A stretch of 64,000 nt of DNA from Thunnus maccoyii (GCF_910596095.1 NC_056543.1:26236542-26300541); one strand, 5' to 3'; shown: positions 48,001 through 62,151, counted from the first letter of the stretch. Numbers and translations are program-made. Notes: generated by a model from the letters alone, not told the origin.

Positions 48001-50120
48001 ATTAAACTACCAAAGAAAGGACTAAGAATTGCCCATCTGGATATATGTAGCCTTAAAAATAAGGTGCAAGAACTGACTTCTGTGCTGTTCGAAAATGCTT
48101 TACATATTACGGCCATTTCTGAGACACATTAAGATAACAGGATAATGTGAGATAATGTGGTTAAATTAACTCATAGAGAAGCTGCCTTACAATTTATGCA
48201 ACTGTTTTTATCTGCTTGTGACAAACATGCTCCTATCAGAAAACTTAAATGTCAAAACCACTAAAGCCCCTTGGTTTGATTTGGAGTTGAGAAGCTGTAA
48301 GACAGAGAGGGACAAACTGAAAAAAGCAGCTATTACATCTGGTTGCTAAGCTGATTGGCAGGCTTACTGTTCACTGAGAAATGGAGTCACAAAAATGAAT
48401 ATATATTTTAAAAAAGCAATATTATCAATCCAAGATTGAGGAAATAAAGGGTGAGTTATGGAGAACCCTTAATGAAGTAATGGGTAAAATAAAGTGAATA
48501 AAACTCATTTATTGAATCTGGTGGTGGATTTATTACCAAACCTCAAGATATAGCTAATTATTTTAATAATTATTTAATAGGTAAAGTGGATACAAGAAAT
48601 CAAATGTTGCCAATCAATGATAAGCTGTCGGAGTTACTAATTAAACAACATATTATGTATGACAAAAAGTGCAAATTTGACTTTATTAATATAAATATAG
48701 AAGAAATGGAAAAGCTTTGCATGTCATTGAAGTGTGATAAACCTTTTGGCTATAATAATCTGGATGTAAATTACTATAACTGTCAACAAGGATTGTGGCA
48801 AAGCTACTATGCCATATTCTGCCTCTTTTGAGCAAACTTATGGAGGGTACTGTATTTAAACAAATTCAGCATTACTTCTGGGAAAACAGTATCAACTCTG
48901 AATTTCAACATGCATATAAGGTGGGTTACTCAAAATGTACAGCTTTAACTCAATTAATAGATGACTGGTTAAAACAAATTAACAGAAAGTAAATGGTGGG
49001 TACTGTACCCCTGGACCGCAGTGCAGCTTATAGACCATGAGCCACTACTTGTCAAACTATCTGCATATGGATTCAACACCTCAGCTATCAATTGGATGAA
49101 AAAATATTTATCCAACAGACAACAGTGTGTTTTGTTTAAAGGTACCCTGTCAAATATTAAATCACTGCCATGCGGAATTCTCCAGGGCAGCTGTTTAGGA
49201 CCTCTTCTATATTCCATATTTACAAATGATCTGCCATGTGTATTAAAAATGAATGCATGGCTATGTATGCTGATGATACTACAATTTATATATCTGCAGA
49301 AAATATCAAGGAGCTTAAAGAAGCTTCAAGAAGAGTTTATGCTGGTTTCTGAATGGGTTTCTGAAAACAGGCTAAAGTTGAACATCTCAAAAAACCAAGA
49401 GTCTGATATTCGGCTCCAGGCATGCTCTAAGGACAGATCAGGAGCTGTGCAGCTCTTTGTAAGGGGTAGCTATTGAACAGGTTAAAGAGGCTGAATTGTT
49501 TGGTGTCAAACTTGAGGGAACACTTTCATGGTCAACTCACATGAATAATATGGTTGCCAAAATGACTACAGGCATTTCCATCATCAGAAGGTGCACTTAC
49601 TTTTTAACAGAGACAACAATTAAACAAGTAATGCAATCTTTAGTATCCCACCTGATTACTGTACAGCAATCTGGTCTAGTGCTTCAAAACAAGAAATTAA
49701 TAAGATCCAGCTCACTCAAAACAGGGCTGCCCGTCTTGCTTTCCACTGCTTAGTGAGGGACAGTGTGGAACAGATGCATGCCAGGCTGTCATGGATGAGG
49801 TTGGAAGAGAGACTGACATGCAGCCTGGTCCGGTATATAAGAAACATATGTGCCTTAAGTAAACCTACATACTTATATTCACAGCTAGCACACCAATGAT
49901 AATGACACCAGACATGCTTTCATGGGATGCTTCACATTACCTTTACGTAAAACCAATGCTTTAAAGAAAACTGTAATGTATAGGGCTATGACAAACTGGA
50001 ACAAACCAACAATACATTTAACCCACTTTACCAGTAAGATCTGTTTAAAAAAAAAAATTAAGAACAGCACTTATTCAGAGGGAAATCAGTGTAGGCTACA
50101 TATGATATTCTCTATGTGAA
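48001..50120 (+). pseudogene. LINE ORF2 remnant (endonuclease start and reverse transcriptase)
   Basis: After the endonuclease start, RT blocks appear in shifting frames: QHAYKVGYSKCTALTQLIDD (about 48907), LSAYGFNTSAINWMKKYLSN, LPCGILQGSCLGPLLYSIF (about 49170) and, after a frameshift, the catalytic YADD at 49266-49277, then VSENRLKLNISK. C-terminal blocks near 49720-50000 (MHARLSWMRLEERL; KPTYLYSQL) complete the order. At least one frameshift and many stops; not functional. Confidence 0.75.
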
Positions 50121-50439
50121 GGTTGATTATATTTGTGGTGTTAACTTAGGTAATGCATCACTGTGCACTAGTAGTATTGGGCAGTTATATATACTTATAT
50201 ATACCTAGCTTACTAACTCTATTATTTGCTTTAACAATTTACTGTTAAGGTGACATTATGAATGTGAGAACTATTTATTTTCTCTAATTTTTATTTCATT
50301 TTGTTTATTGATATTGTGGATTGTCCATAATGTGATGTTTGAACTTATTGTCTTTTGTGTGGACCCCAGGAAGAATCGTTGTTACTGCAGTAATAACTTA
50401 TGGGGATCCTAAATACATAAAATAAATTAAAATCAGTCC

Positions 50440-52690
50440 AACAGTTTAACAGTCTGTTTTTTTTATCCAACCTCCAACCATTTGAACAATATCTCAGCCA
50501 TATTTTGAACTCTTTGCTTCTTTCATCTTTTCTTTAAATTGGCATCAAGATTTTTAGTTTTTAGGAATAGCAGTTAACAAGACCCCAGATGTTATTTTGA
50601 AAATGGCATATGAGTCCTAATGAAATGCTGTGAAACTGTAGAGCTTAGCCAGCAGGGATGGATACAGTAATTTATTCTCTTGTATTTTCTCTCCCAGGCA
50701 GCTGGGATAGGTGGCACAAATGGAGCATTTTAATTAAAAACTGCTGAGACACAGCGATCCTGGAAGAAGACTTGGCAGCCGGTGACAAGTCTTCCCATTC
50801 CTATGGTGTCAGTTGAGGAAAACCAATAACAGGAACCTAATTTTTACCTTTACAGGGAGCCAAAATTCTCTGAGCTCCTGTTGTCTGCTGTTCTTGTTAG
50901 TCTATTTCAGTACCTTTTTTCAAGTCGTTATAGCATTGACAAAAACATTCTCCAGCAGGTGTAATGGGCAGGACAACAACAATTTTATATAATGGCCAAT
51001 ATGCAATCCATCATAGATGAGACCTCCAAAATCATCCATTACATGACTGAGTGTTGAATTCTATGCTGATCTTTTTGCTGGTTGTAAAAGTCAGACTGCC
51101 TCATAGTTAACATTTTATTTTATGGGTTTAAGTTTCATGCTCATTTTTTGGAAATAACTATTTGATACCGTTGCTTTAAGAAGAGATGTTGCATATTTCC
51201 TCAAAAGCACTGCTTACCTTGTTTTGCACCATTTTGTTTATGGTGGCCTAACTTTTAAATTAGGGTGATAAAATCATCAAAAAACAAACATCCAACAACA
51301 ATCACTGAACGTGCTGGCAAGAAAAAATGTTTGACTTCTTTTCTCTTGTCTATCTTGATCAAACGTTACTAGTAATATAGAGGATTAGTATGACCATGGA
51401 ATGTAAGCGTTGCACTTTACTGGCCATAGAAATGCCTTTGTCAGGGTAACTTGATTTAACAAAGTGCTGCCTCATTCCTCAAACAGCATTTGCAGCCTCT
51501 TGCACTGAGCCACTAACGGTATGCTCACATTACACTTCTGTCCTGCAGAGATTTCCTGTGTCTCCCATTCACTTCAATTGAAGCCTGTATGACTGATGAA
51601 TTGAAGTGAACATTTCCTGTTTTGGTGCTTTCTCTTGTGAGTCAGAGTTCAACCTTTGTACAGCTTTGCCCTGCAAATTCATAACGCAGACAAGTTGAGA
51701 CATTGATGTACTATGTTTAGAAATGGAGAAGGAGTCATTTCTACAGTAATACGTCATCTCCTTGTATAATATTACACTACCAGACCACAAACTGCAGCAC
51801 TGCTCTCATGCAGCTTTTTACAGCTTGTGATCGTTCTGCTCAAAATTAATTTATTACCCTCACTGAAACCGTGACATCACTTCATTTTGGGAGCTAAGTG
51901 CAGGCAAGTTTCATTGAACAGAGAATAAATGTGATCATACACCTTTACACTTATCTCACTCTACACTTACATATACATATACACAAAATAATAGATAAGT
52001 ACTACAAACAAAATACATACAAAATAATACATAATTAAAAGCGTTTCAGAGCATTTCTCTGCAGCATTTAATTCCTGGCAGGGTGGAGAAGGCTTTGAAA
52101 CATCATGTAGACCTTCATGTTGTCTTCATTTTGGTTTCAGGTCAAAGTTGCTGAGGGTGATGGGATTACATTGAGGGGAGACATGATCTCAGTATTTCTA
52201 AAATCCTGGCTTTGACACTGGGCTTACGGGGGCCACCATTAACCCTGCGACTGTGATTACTGTCCATGCTCTCATCTTAAAATAGCTCCATGATTAAATG
52301 AAGCTTTGAAGCAGAATATTTGAATGGAGCATTTTCATTACTTGCATTTTTATTTCCCCAGGAAATCACTCGAACTCTTTCTGATTAAAACATATGTGCG
52401 TCATCACATATGGTTATTTAGCTGAAAGAGGCTTATTTCGGTTAATCAAGACTGGTGAGTCTGTGTCCATTGGGAAAAGGGAGTTTCTGGTATGCTTATG
52501 TCTTCAGAGACCTAGGCACCGATTTATAGATTGTGTACACATGGCTGTACAATACTTTGAGTTTTCACTTAAGTCTCAAATTACCACCACTAAAGTATGT
52601 ACTCCATGTGTCGTATTTTCACTTTATTTTATCTTATGTTTATTAAAATTATCAAATGGGTTTTATTTTGTATCTTATGTACATTTAAAT
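50440..52690. other. Spacer
   Basis: Nothing recognisable beyond AT-rich DNA; no exon. Confidence 0.45.
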
Positions 52691-52699
52691 GTTTTTATG

Positions 52700-52807
52700 T
52701 TCATTTTATGTCTTTTTTGATGTGAAGCACTTGGTGCAAGTAATTTCTTTTGTTGTTAAGAACTTTGAGCTGCATTTTTTTGTATGAAAGGTGCTGTACA
52801 AATAAAT

Positions 52808-52849
<42 letters not shown>
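52700..52849 (+). repeat. SINE/LINE 3' tail with a (TTA)n microsatellite
   Basis: TTTGTATGAAAGGTGCTGTA followed by CAAATAAATGTA and about 13 TTA/ATT units (52809-52849). The tail plus a microsatellite is how many fish non-LTR elements end, so this is probably a 5'-truncated insertion. Confidence 0.55.
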
Positions 52850-52851
<2 letters not shown>

Positions 52852-54239
52852 ACTGGAGAGTGGCATTTTATAGAAAGTGAACAGTGCCTCCATTCAGGAG
52901 AGGAGAGGAACCATTGCTTGTGTCATTATCAGAGTAAAATAAACAGTGGATTTAGCATTGTTTGTCCTCTCTTAACACTTCTGAGCAATACTGTAAATCA
53001 GCCTCTCTCCCTCTGTTTATTTCTTTTTTCAACACTTCAGCTTTTGGGAATATTTCCGAAGGCTTGCCTTCCGTTCTGTAATTGGTTATCTAGACTTCCA
53101 CAGAGGGCTTGTACACTAAAGCATGCTAATCACATTAGGAGTACAGCTTTTGGGCAATGGAGTCAAACAGTACATCAGTGTGTTTACTCCCAGCAGCTGG
53201 AATAGATCCACAACCAGCAGCGGAAATGAAAGAAAATGATCCAGGATGATCACATAAAGCTTAAGGGCCATACTAATCAGATGACCATTCAGCTGGGGAA
53301 TCACTAATTCGCTAATTGCCCATTCAGCCCTCTCTTTTTTCCTGTCACAAGCATGTGCATTTCTGATATCAGAAACAGGGTTAATCACTGATGTTTGGGT
53401 CTGTGTCAGTCTCATTATTTCTTTTTACTGATGTGTTGGAATAAGTGATTCATCTTGATTACCAAAATATGTCTGCAAGAGAGAGGGCATTGGAAGGTCA
53501 TGGACTTTTCATCACTTGGATATGGTACAACATGCAATTCTCTCTTCTTGATTCTGAGAAGACAGTGTTGATAATATGTAATAAGTAAATATATAATTTA
53601 ATAAGTCATTTTAGATATGTTGCTTGATTAAAATATAATGTAAAAAATTATTTAAATTTACCAATTCATAAATAATATTGGGTGTATCTCTAGAGAAACA
53701 TTTATTAGTACAGAGAACATTAATAATGTATATAAAAATCAACTGATTCAATGCATCTTCAAAATCCATTGGATTAATTTGAATTCTTCCAAAAAGTAAC
53801 CTATACCAGTTCTTCATTGAAATCTGAAAATGTAAAAAATAATAAAAAAGATATATGTTAACCCACTGTAAATGTACAATAAAGCATAAGTTTGGGTTAA
53901 ATGTTAATTAAGTAAACACGTCATGCTTTATGTATTAATTCACTGCAGAAGTGCTGTGAGTTGCCTAAAACACAAATTACAAAAAAGTTTATTGAAGCTT
54001 CAGTTGTTAGGAGCAGAAATTGTATTACAAGGGTAAATATTGATGTTGGAAAACAAAAGAAATACTGTACAGTATGTATTTTACAGATACATTCAGTCAG
54101 CATTTGGCGACTTTTGCCAGAAATGTTCATTAAAACCTTTTCCTAATTATGTTCATAAAAACGTGATCTGGGTGGCATTATGTTTTCTTTAAAATATATT
54201 TGTTGTTGCAGATTAATAGTATATTAATGTAATTTCTCG
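52850..54239. other. Spacer
   Basis: No coding exon or bounded repeat recognised; long AT-rich runs at 53560-54060. Confidence 0.45.
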
Positions 54240-54244
54240 GAGAC

Positions 54245-54715
54245 AGAGCTGTGCTTTGAGTTAAATGCTAACATCAGCATGCTAACAAGGTCATAATGGC
54301 AGTGTGAATGTATGCATGCGTATGAATGCAGTGTACGCTGATGTTTAGCAAGTGCAGTGTACACTTTAGTTTAGCAGTGAACACAAAATACAGCTGAGGT
54401 TGATGGGAATGGGAATGTCATTAATTTTGCATCCTGAGGGGATATGAATGTCTGTACCAAATTTATTTGCAGTCCATCCAATAGCTGACAAAACATTTCA
54501 CTAAAAAAATGTCAACCTTAGTGGTGCCACATGAAAAGTCAGGGGATCAAAATCAGGACTCATTCTATGAAAGTTTCATGGCAGTCCATCCTATAGTTAG
54601 ATGCAGGGAGATATTTAGGTCTGGACCAAAACGGTGGGCCGATGGACTGAGAGACCGATGGACTGACTGACATTAACTTCCCTAGAGCCAGTCTGCTAGC
54701 ATAGCTTAAAAGTGA
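54245..54715. repeat. Dispersed fish repeat (copy 2 of the family at 12.5 kb)
   Basis: It shares GCAGTCCATCCAATAGCTGA, GGTCTGGACCAAAACGGTG and CCCTAGAGCCAGTCTGCTAG with the 12520-12855 copy, in the same orientation. A related start (CAGCTGAGGTTGATGGGAAT) recurs at 57197-57225. Confidence 0.6.
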
Positions 54716-54781
54716 GTGCAGGTCCAGAGGAAGGTAAATTATGATGTATTACATGTACTGTGATGAATATTTTTGCCTCGG

Positions 54782-54784
<3 letters not shown>

Positions 54785-54828
<44 letters not shown>
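54785..54828. repeat. (GT)n microsatellite
   Basis: Twenty-two GT units. Confidence 0.95.
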
Positions 54829-54829
<1 letters not shown>

Positions 54830-57800
54830 TGGTATAATGATGTGTGTCCTTGCGTGAATGTGGGCTTCTGTACATTACGCTGGGGATCATTGTTTGGAAA
54901 AATTGCAAATGACTGATTTGAATGTCAAATTGTTGTGAGCACAAAGGTCTTTGTGACATTTCTATTTTGGAGCAAGGGCCTCTCTGCCACTCTGCCGTCT
55001 GCTGTCTTTGTTACAGTCTGCCCAGCTGTCCACTGTCTGCTAATGTCACAGATGAAGCGCAAACCTCTGCAGCTGACTGCTTGCATCTGCTCATCTCACT
55101 TCATTTTCACATTAAAGAAAGCCTGCAGCTCCTGTCGTCACACTTTCTGAGAGGGTGAGAGGAAGAAAGGCAAGTTTTATAGGTGAGAAACCGAGGAAAA
55201 ACACTCCCACCTCTATCCTATACTGCCCGTCTCAGGAGTGAGCAATTTTTTTCTGAATTGCCAGGTTCAGGCTCAACTCAATAATTTATCATATGTCTTA
55301 TGAAAGGCCTCAAAACAGTGTTTCAGGGGGGTGTAAGAAATGTTTTTTTAAATGCAACAAAGCTTAATAAAAAATGCATAACTTGGAAGGAAGGAAAAAT
55401 ACAAAACTAGTATCTACACAACATGTATGCTGTTATTAAGTCAATGGAGCCTGGAGGCTCAAACTGGTCATCTGAGCATCATGGAAGTTCATCAGAAGTT
55501 TTCCCGTGTTAAACCTGACGAGGCGGCGGTAGTAAAAAAAAAAAAAGATAAAATGTCCCATGTGTGAAAACTGCACTGGATCACATCTCATGAGCCCATC
55601 TTTGTCTCTCCATCAGCCTCCATTATACCTCATAAACTGAGCTGGCAACTGACAGTCAATTTATATTGTACATAAACTGTGACAGAGTCAAGGTGACCAA
55701 TGAGGTGACCAATGAATATGGAGAAGGAGCAAAACAAAAATACAAAACTGTGAAAATTGAAATAATTGAAAACAGTCATCAGGGCCAGAAAAGACTGAAT
55801 GTTAAACTGACCAATTATTGTGGGAGTGCCTCTATATATGTAAATTAGGAAGACAAAATAGCAGAAACGCCCTTCAGTATAAGTTCAGTCTTTGTTCAGT
55901 CTCTTTTGCATGCATGCACAGTGCACACAAGATAATAAAGGCAAGAGTTACAAATAAGTAAAAAAAAAAAAGCCAATAATGGTGCAATAATACAACATCA
56001 CCACAAAATACAATACTGTCAAAATGTACCATAAAGTTAATGAGTTTCACTTTCAGTGTAGTATTATATGACATGGAACATGTGGTTCACTGAACACTGT
56101 TGACAAAAACGTAGACAGTCAAAAAAAGTCTCTCCAAAACAACTTTAGTGTCTTTGTAATGTTTTTCATTTTCAGGAAGCAAATTAATGAATAAAGTGCA
56201 TAAAGCCAGATTAGTTCGGTGTAGATAAGACTTCAGCTTTACCCTCTGTTAGCTGATTCTAGGCCCCTGTATGTATTTCACATGCAGCAGCTTCTCTGGT
56301 GGTCTAATGCATTTGAATATTTTAAATCCAATTTATGCATTTTCTTTTGAATTAAAGATTAAATAATTGAAGTGAACCTTTGAATAATTCAGACACTGCT
56401 TTGGGAGCTGAGGTCAGCAAGATATGGCGACAGATCTGTAATAAGAACAGTTGTAGTGCGACCATCATACAGACCATCTTGTACAAACACAGTGGAGACT
56501 ATCCCACACAGGACACTGATTAGGTATCTTTTTGTGACAAAAAAAAGAATAATATGAGGAGAGAAAAAGAATATGCACACAGGTGGTTCAGAGGTTAAGA
56601 TCCTGTCCTCCACTGCAACAAGACTTGTACAGGTGTTCAGTACATGTATGAATGAATAACATCAAATCACTACTGTCACTGACCAAATCAATAGCTTTTA
56701 GCAGTAGAGCTGCTCACTGGTGACTGAGAGCACTGTTGTCAGTTCAGTGTGATTCATGGTACGCTACATCCTTGTTAAAAGCTTATTAAAAGCCACAGAA
56801 CCCACAGAAATAATCATAATGTGATGACTGTCACAAATAGTTGTCTGCTGAGCTGTTATCCTTGTAATTGGTGCTTGTACAGTATCATCCTAGTTTAGTC
56901 CTGCACTGGACATTGACAGCTTGAAACAGCAACTGACTGAACATACTACTGAACTGAAGACAGAATCAGTGCTGAACGTTGCAGCAGTATGATGTGTTCA
57001 TATACTGAAGTGTGAACGGTGATGTGATTACATTACTTTAGAATAAAGTGAACAGCACAGTCAGTGCCTATGAATTCTTGATCTGAACTGAACAAAATGA
57101 TTGAATCGGCAAAGAGATTTGTTATTTCCACATCTTAGGCACAATGTTGACCATCTTAGTTTAGCATGTTAAGATTAATTACAGTAAACATAAAGTACAG
57201 CTGAGGTTGATGGGAATGTCATTAGTTTTGCAGTATTTAGTCATAAACCCAAGTCATGGACAAAGCTGAAAAGCTGATCAAATTAAATGATCACCATAGT
57301 TGTTAAAAGACAAAAGTCAGTAATGCAGATACAAATAATACATTTTTTAATGCTTTGATGCCAATAGAAATAGCTAATGTGCATCTGTGGTTTGACTGAT
57401 CCGTTCATAGTATAAAATACAGAATGCAGGTTTTTATTAATGTACAGATGTTTGTCGAACTGTAAGGGAAACATGCAGAAAGACTTAAAAACACACACAC
57501 ATACACACACACACAGCTGCACTGGTGGTGGTAACTGTGCACCTATATTATTATGTGGACGGCACAGTTATGGGCAAATACAAACTCCAAACCATTAACA
57601 ATTGCTACAGAGCTGTTAACACGTGCAGACTGATGGCTGATCCAGCTGTGCCCTTATCATCAGAAACTGACGTCACCTCAGATGATGATCCGGAAGAAAA
57701 AAAAAACATATACACATTCTATAATGTTTTCATGTCTTATCTTGTCTTTTCTCAAATAAAAAGATACTGTGTTTACATTTATTATGGATTTGTTGTGATT

Positions 57801-60345
57801 CGCTGCCCTGTACCTGGTGAAATGTGTGGTGTAAAAATGTGTTCTTATGCTCTTGTTCATCAATGTTGATAACTTGAGCTGTAAAAAACATCTTCACTTC
57901 ATGCACTGTTGCACAATGATTTTGCTCCTATTTTTATTTACTGTACACCTATTTTATAATTCCCTTGTGTTTGGGTTCATTTTTTCATTCTTTTTATCAC
58001 TATTCATGCTGTTTTAATCATTTTACAGTTAAATATTAAAGGCTGTTTTTGCAGCCTGCCTCATTCTGGATGAGGACAGAGAACAACCTTGACCTGTTGT
58101 TATGGGGTTGTAGAAGAAGACAGAGATTACATTAATAATAATTTGGTTTAATTTATATTGCATATTGCACATTTCATTATTGTACTTAATAGGTGTGATT
58201 TCTTAATTTGAGTATGCCGCTAAATTCCTATCTTCAGTATGTGTTTGAGGATCACTGCTTGTGTTTTCTCATTAACAGTCAGCATGTGAAAAGTGGAGTG
58301 GCTCAGTGACATCAGAGAGGGATTCAACTCGTAAGATCAAAGTGATCCTTGATATTAGTGTCCCTCACTGCCTGCTCTGTTTTCCTGCATCCACCCACAC
58401 GAGTCGCCCATCTGGGATGATTTCAAGAGACGGTACGCTTCAGATGAAGACATAATGAGCATGTGAAATCTCTGCATTGTTGAACCTGCACATGCATATA
58501 AAACACATTCACCTACTCTTTTATTTGGTCACGTCTTTTTCATTATGTAGTCTGTATAATACTGATCTGTATCTACTGTGAAAGGAAATTAATCATTATG
58601 CGGTTTCACACGTAAACATTTTAATAGTGTCCAAATTTATGTTTGATTCTCTATTTTATTTTTCATATTTTTGTATTAAATAGTTAACAGACAGGGTGAT
58701 ATAGAAAACATGTTTTTTATTTCAAGGGCATCAGTAATTGGAATAACACAGTAAAGACAGTACACAGCATTCAGTGCCAACCAAATCCCAATCTATCCCA
58801 TCTAAATCCATCAAGTCCTTTTTTAGTGTCTCCCAAGCAGGCCTGTATCTACCATTTATGAAAACGATCTTGATGTTGTGTCTGGAAGTCGAAGGCCGAT
58901 TCACACATTTTCTTTAGACTAAATATCTTTGTATATGATCAGTTTTAGGCAATAAATAAATAAATGGATTTTTATATTGTCCCACCAGAATTGTATTCCC
59001 GGCAGAGTAGTGAAGGCTTTGGTAGAGCATTTAAACCATCATGTTGGTTGATAAAATCTACAGATAATATAACAGTATAATCAGTAGAATGAATAAATAA
59101 ATGTAAAAATGAAAAAAAATAAAATTGCTGTTTTTTGTGGCTTGGTCAAACATTTCTCATTTCAAATTTCATCTATGGCCCTGCTCCCGAGTAGTGAAAG
59201 ATAAAGATTTTTAGAAAAAGAAGTAAAAACAAACACTGTTTATGATCCAGCACAGCTGTTTGTTTGTTCTCTCTGGAGTGCAAAAACTTAGGTCATGTTT
59301 TTTTTTTTTTCCATTGCAAAAGTAAAGTCTAGAGAATGTAATTGCATGAAACATCTGAGTGCTGTTCCAAATATCTTATTAATATTTCATAAAGCATGTC
59401 AGTCCACAAATGGTGCTATAAAATTATATCCAAATACTTGCAAATCCAAAAGTACCCCATCTTTAGTCTTACATTCAAAACAAGTTTTAGACAAATTATG
59501 GTTCATTTTATTATGTGTCACTGCAATGATATTAATGTCTGACCAGTGCCATCAATCAAATTTATTCTTTGTTCCTCTGCATGTTTGTCTCTGCTATAGG
59601 AACCACTGGTCTATACCATATTTTCTATATACAGTACAGTCAGTGGTTTTCCTCTGTATGCAGGCTATACAGTTCTGGGTCACATGTTTCAACATATTGA
59701 ACCTTCAAGACTTTTATGTTGGTCAGCAGTGCAGAAAATAATACACATCAATGTTTTCATCCCCCCTCATGAAGTTCTTAGACTCTTCTCATATTGTCAA
59801 CAAAAGTACATATAAATATAATATAACCCATGTGTGCATGTTAAGCTAACAACAGTTTTCAGATATCTTGTCCAGCTGCTTCATGCAATTTCACATGGAT
59901 TTCTTTGGGGCAAAGGTTGTCAGTGGCTCCCACTGACAGAGCACAGCTTAAACTTTGAATTATTATATCATTAACATTTTTGTCAAAATGTGGAAAATGT
60001 AAGTTAAAAGTATCTTTAAATAAAACACTGCTTGGGTGGGATTTTTGTACACTAGATACTTCAAAGTGTCCAATTTCCCTTCACACTAAATGATCAATAT
60101 GAACGAGAAGCTAACAAGAAAACTGCCTCTTTTTGAAAGGTGTGCATTCTTTTTTATTATCAAGTTACATTAAAAAGAGACGGTGAATATGGACAGAGAA
60201 CAATGTGACAATATGGATTTTGAATTCCTGATATTTGTATGTCGAATGCTTTTGCTAGCTGATCCATCAATAGTCTGCGGTAGAGAGCAGCTCACAGGCT
60301 GACCTTTGTGTTAGACTTTTTTCGTCTCTGTTTGAGAGTCTATGT
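54829..60345. other. Spacer without recognisable genes
   Basis: No exon could be supported. The 114-codon frame at 57525-57869 and the 148-codon frame at 59295-59741 lack domain signatures and splice context and are biased in composition. Short A and CA runs are present (for example 57490-57514). Confidence 0.5.
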
Positions 60346-60349
60346 ATGG

Positions 60350-62151
60350 CACTATCTTCCCCTCAAAGGAAGGAGTCGGAGGTGTGGAGGCCTTTGGGCT
60401 GGAGGAAGCTGCAAATAGGTTGATGGATAATTATGTACGTTTATCATTTCACTGCTATAGTTATTGATCCTACCTGTTTAAAAGGTGACATTTAAAGATC
60501 AGTAACAAGCTCTGTTGTCTTTCTCCATTGATTTGTTAACTATGCAGCAATATAGCAGGTTTGCTTCCGATTAATTTGAAGGATGCTTGATTCGGGATTA
60601 TTAGTCACACTGAATTTAAAATTAATTTTTGCTAAGAAATAAATCACAGACTCTCTCTCTCAAAACAAACAAACAAACAAACAAACAAACAAACAAAAAA
60701 AACAGCTTCCCCTACATTAGTGTTCTCCAGGGAATATGAATTTTTGGTTTTAGACTGATTGATACTAGCTGTTTAGACAGGCACTAAAAATAGTTTGTTA
60801 TATCACTTCAATTCCAAGGGACACAGGCAGTTAACCTTATGGAGACCAACATTTTTAGACATTTTTTAGTCCTATTTGTGATTTGAGAACTCGCTATGTT
60901 ACTGTGTGAGTTTTGACAGGCCTCCACAACTGGACTCATGAAAAAGAGACTAGCTAGACCCTTCCTATGAGGTGTGACCAACAAAGCACAACAGAGCGTG
61001 TGGGAGCTCAGCAGAAATAACATGAACAAAGAGTAACATCTAGTGGGAATCACTGCCAATGTTACCAAGCTAGGCTAACTAGCTTCCATTTTAATACAAA
61101 TGTAACAATATGAAGGGTCTTCCCAGATGTTGAATGTCGAATAGGACAGATGTCTCAAACTGCTAATGGTTGATAACCAACACTGTGTGGGCTTGTTGAA
61201 AAAGGAAGGGGAGCACGGAAGTTGACAATTCGTCTCCTAGCAACGCTGGTTGGTTCTCAGTTGTCAGTCAGCCATTGCCATGGGAAACGCCCACCCAGAG
61301 GCTTCACTATCTTCCCCTCAAAGGAAGGAGTCAGAGGTGTGGAGGCCTTTGGGCTGGAGGAAGCTGCAAATAGGTTGATAGATAATTATGTACGTTTATC
61401 ATTTCACTGCTATAGTTATTGATCCTACCTGTTTAAAAGGTGACATTTAAAGATCAGTAACAAGCTCTGTTGTCTTTCTCCATTGATTTGTTAACTATGC
61501 AGCAATACAGCAGGTTTGCTCCCGATTCATTTGAAGGATGCTTGATTCTGGATTATTAGTCACACTGAACTTAAAATTAATTTTTGCTAAGAAATAAATC
61601 ACAGACTCTCTCTCTCAAAACAAACAAACAAACAAACAAACAAACAAACAAAAAAACCAGCTTCCCCTACATTAGTGTTCTCCAGGGAATATGAATTTTT
61701 GGTTTTAGACTGATTGCTACTAGCTGTTTAGACAGGCACTAAAAATAGTTTGTTATATCACTTCAATTCCAAGGGACACAGGCAGTTAACCTCATGGAGA
61801 CCAACATTTTTAGACATTTTTTAGTCCTATTTGTGATTTGAGAACTCGCTATGTTACTGTGTGAGTTTTGACAGGCCTCCACAACTGGACTCATGAAAAA
61901 GAGACTAGCTAGACCCCTCCTATGAAGTGTGGCCAACACAGCACAACAGTGTTGATAACCAACACTGTGTGGTCTTGTTGAAAAAGGAAGGGGAGCACGG
62001 AAGTTCGTCTCCTAGCAACGCTGGTTGGTTTTTAGTCGTCTGTCAGCCATTGCCATGGGAAACGCCCACCCAGAGGCTTCACTATCTTCCCCTCAAAGGA
62101 AGGAGTCAGAGGTGTGGAGGCCTTTGGGCTGGAGGAAGCTGCAAATAGGTT
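60350..62151. repeat. Recent tandem duplication, 2 units plus a partial third
   Basis: Units start at 60350, 61305 and 62080, each with CACTATCTTCCCCTCAAAGG. Unit 1 is 955 bp and unit 2 is 775 bp because of an internal deletion of roughly 180 bp (the counterpart of about 60985-61168). The third is only 72 bp. Where aligned by eye, units 1 and 2 differ at only a few positions per 100 bp. Each full unit carries its own (CAAA)n run (60661-60702 and 61616-61657). No coding function is visible. Confidence 0.9.

Larger units (their letters stand above)
47290..50430 (+). mobile_element. Decayed two-ORF LINE retrotransposon
   Basis: In order: an ORF1-like frame, a short endonuclease start, a broken reverse transcriptase, and a 3' tail with GGACCCCAGGAAGAATCG and TATGGGGATCC ending in AATAAA-like A/T-rich sequence. 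The endonuclease is mostly deleted: AHLDICSLKNKVQEL and ITAISETH near 48010-48130 are followed almost at once by the linker before the RT (about 48230). The clade looks L2/CR1-like from the RT blocks and tail, but this is unverified. Confidence 0.7.

Noticed and set aside
57525-57869. 114-codon open frame as a possible gene
   Set aside because: No recognised family, includes long Lys/Tyr-rich chance runs, and no supporting promoter or exon structure.
59295-59741. 148-codon open frame as a possible gene
   Set aside because: It begins in a T-run and shows no family pattern; best explained as a chance frame in AT-rich DNA.
60661-61657. (CAAA)n runs as independent features of interest
   Set aside because: They are simple microsatellites carried along in the tandem duplication.
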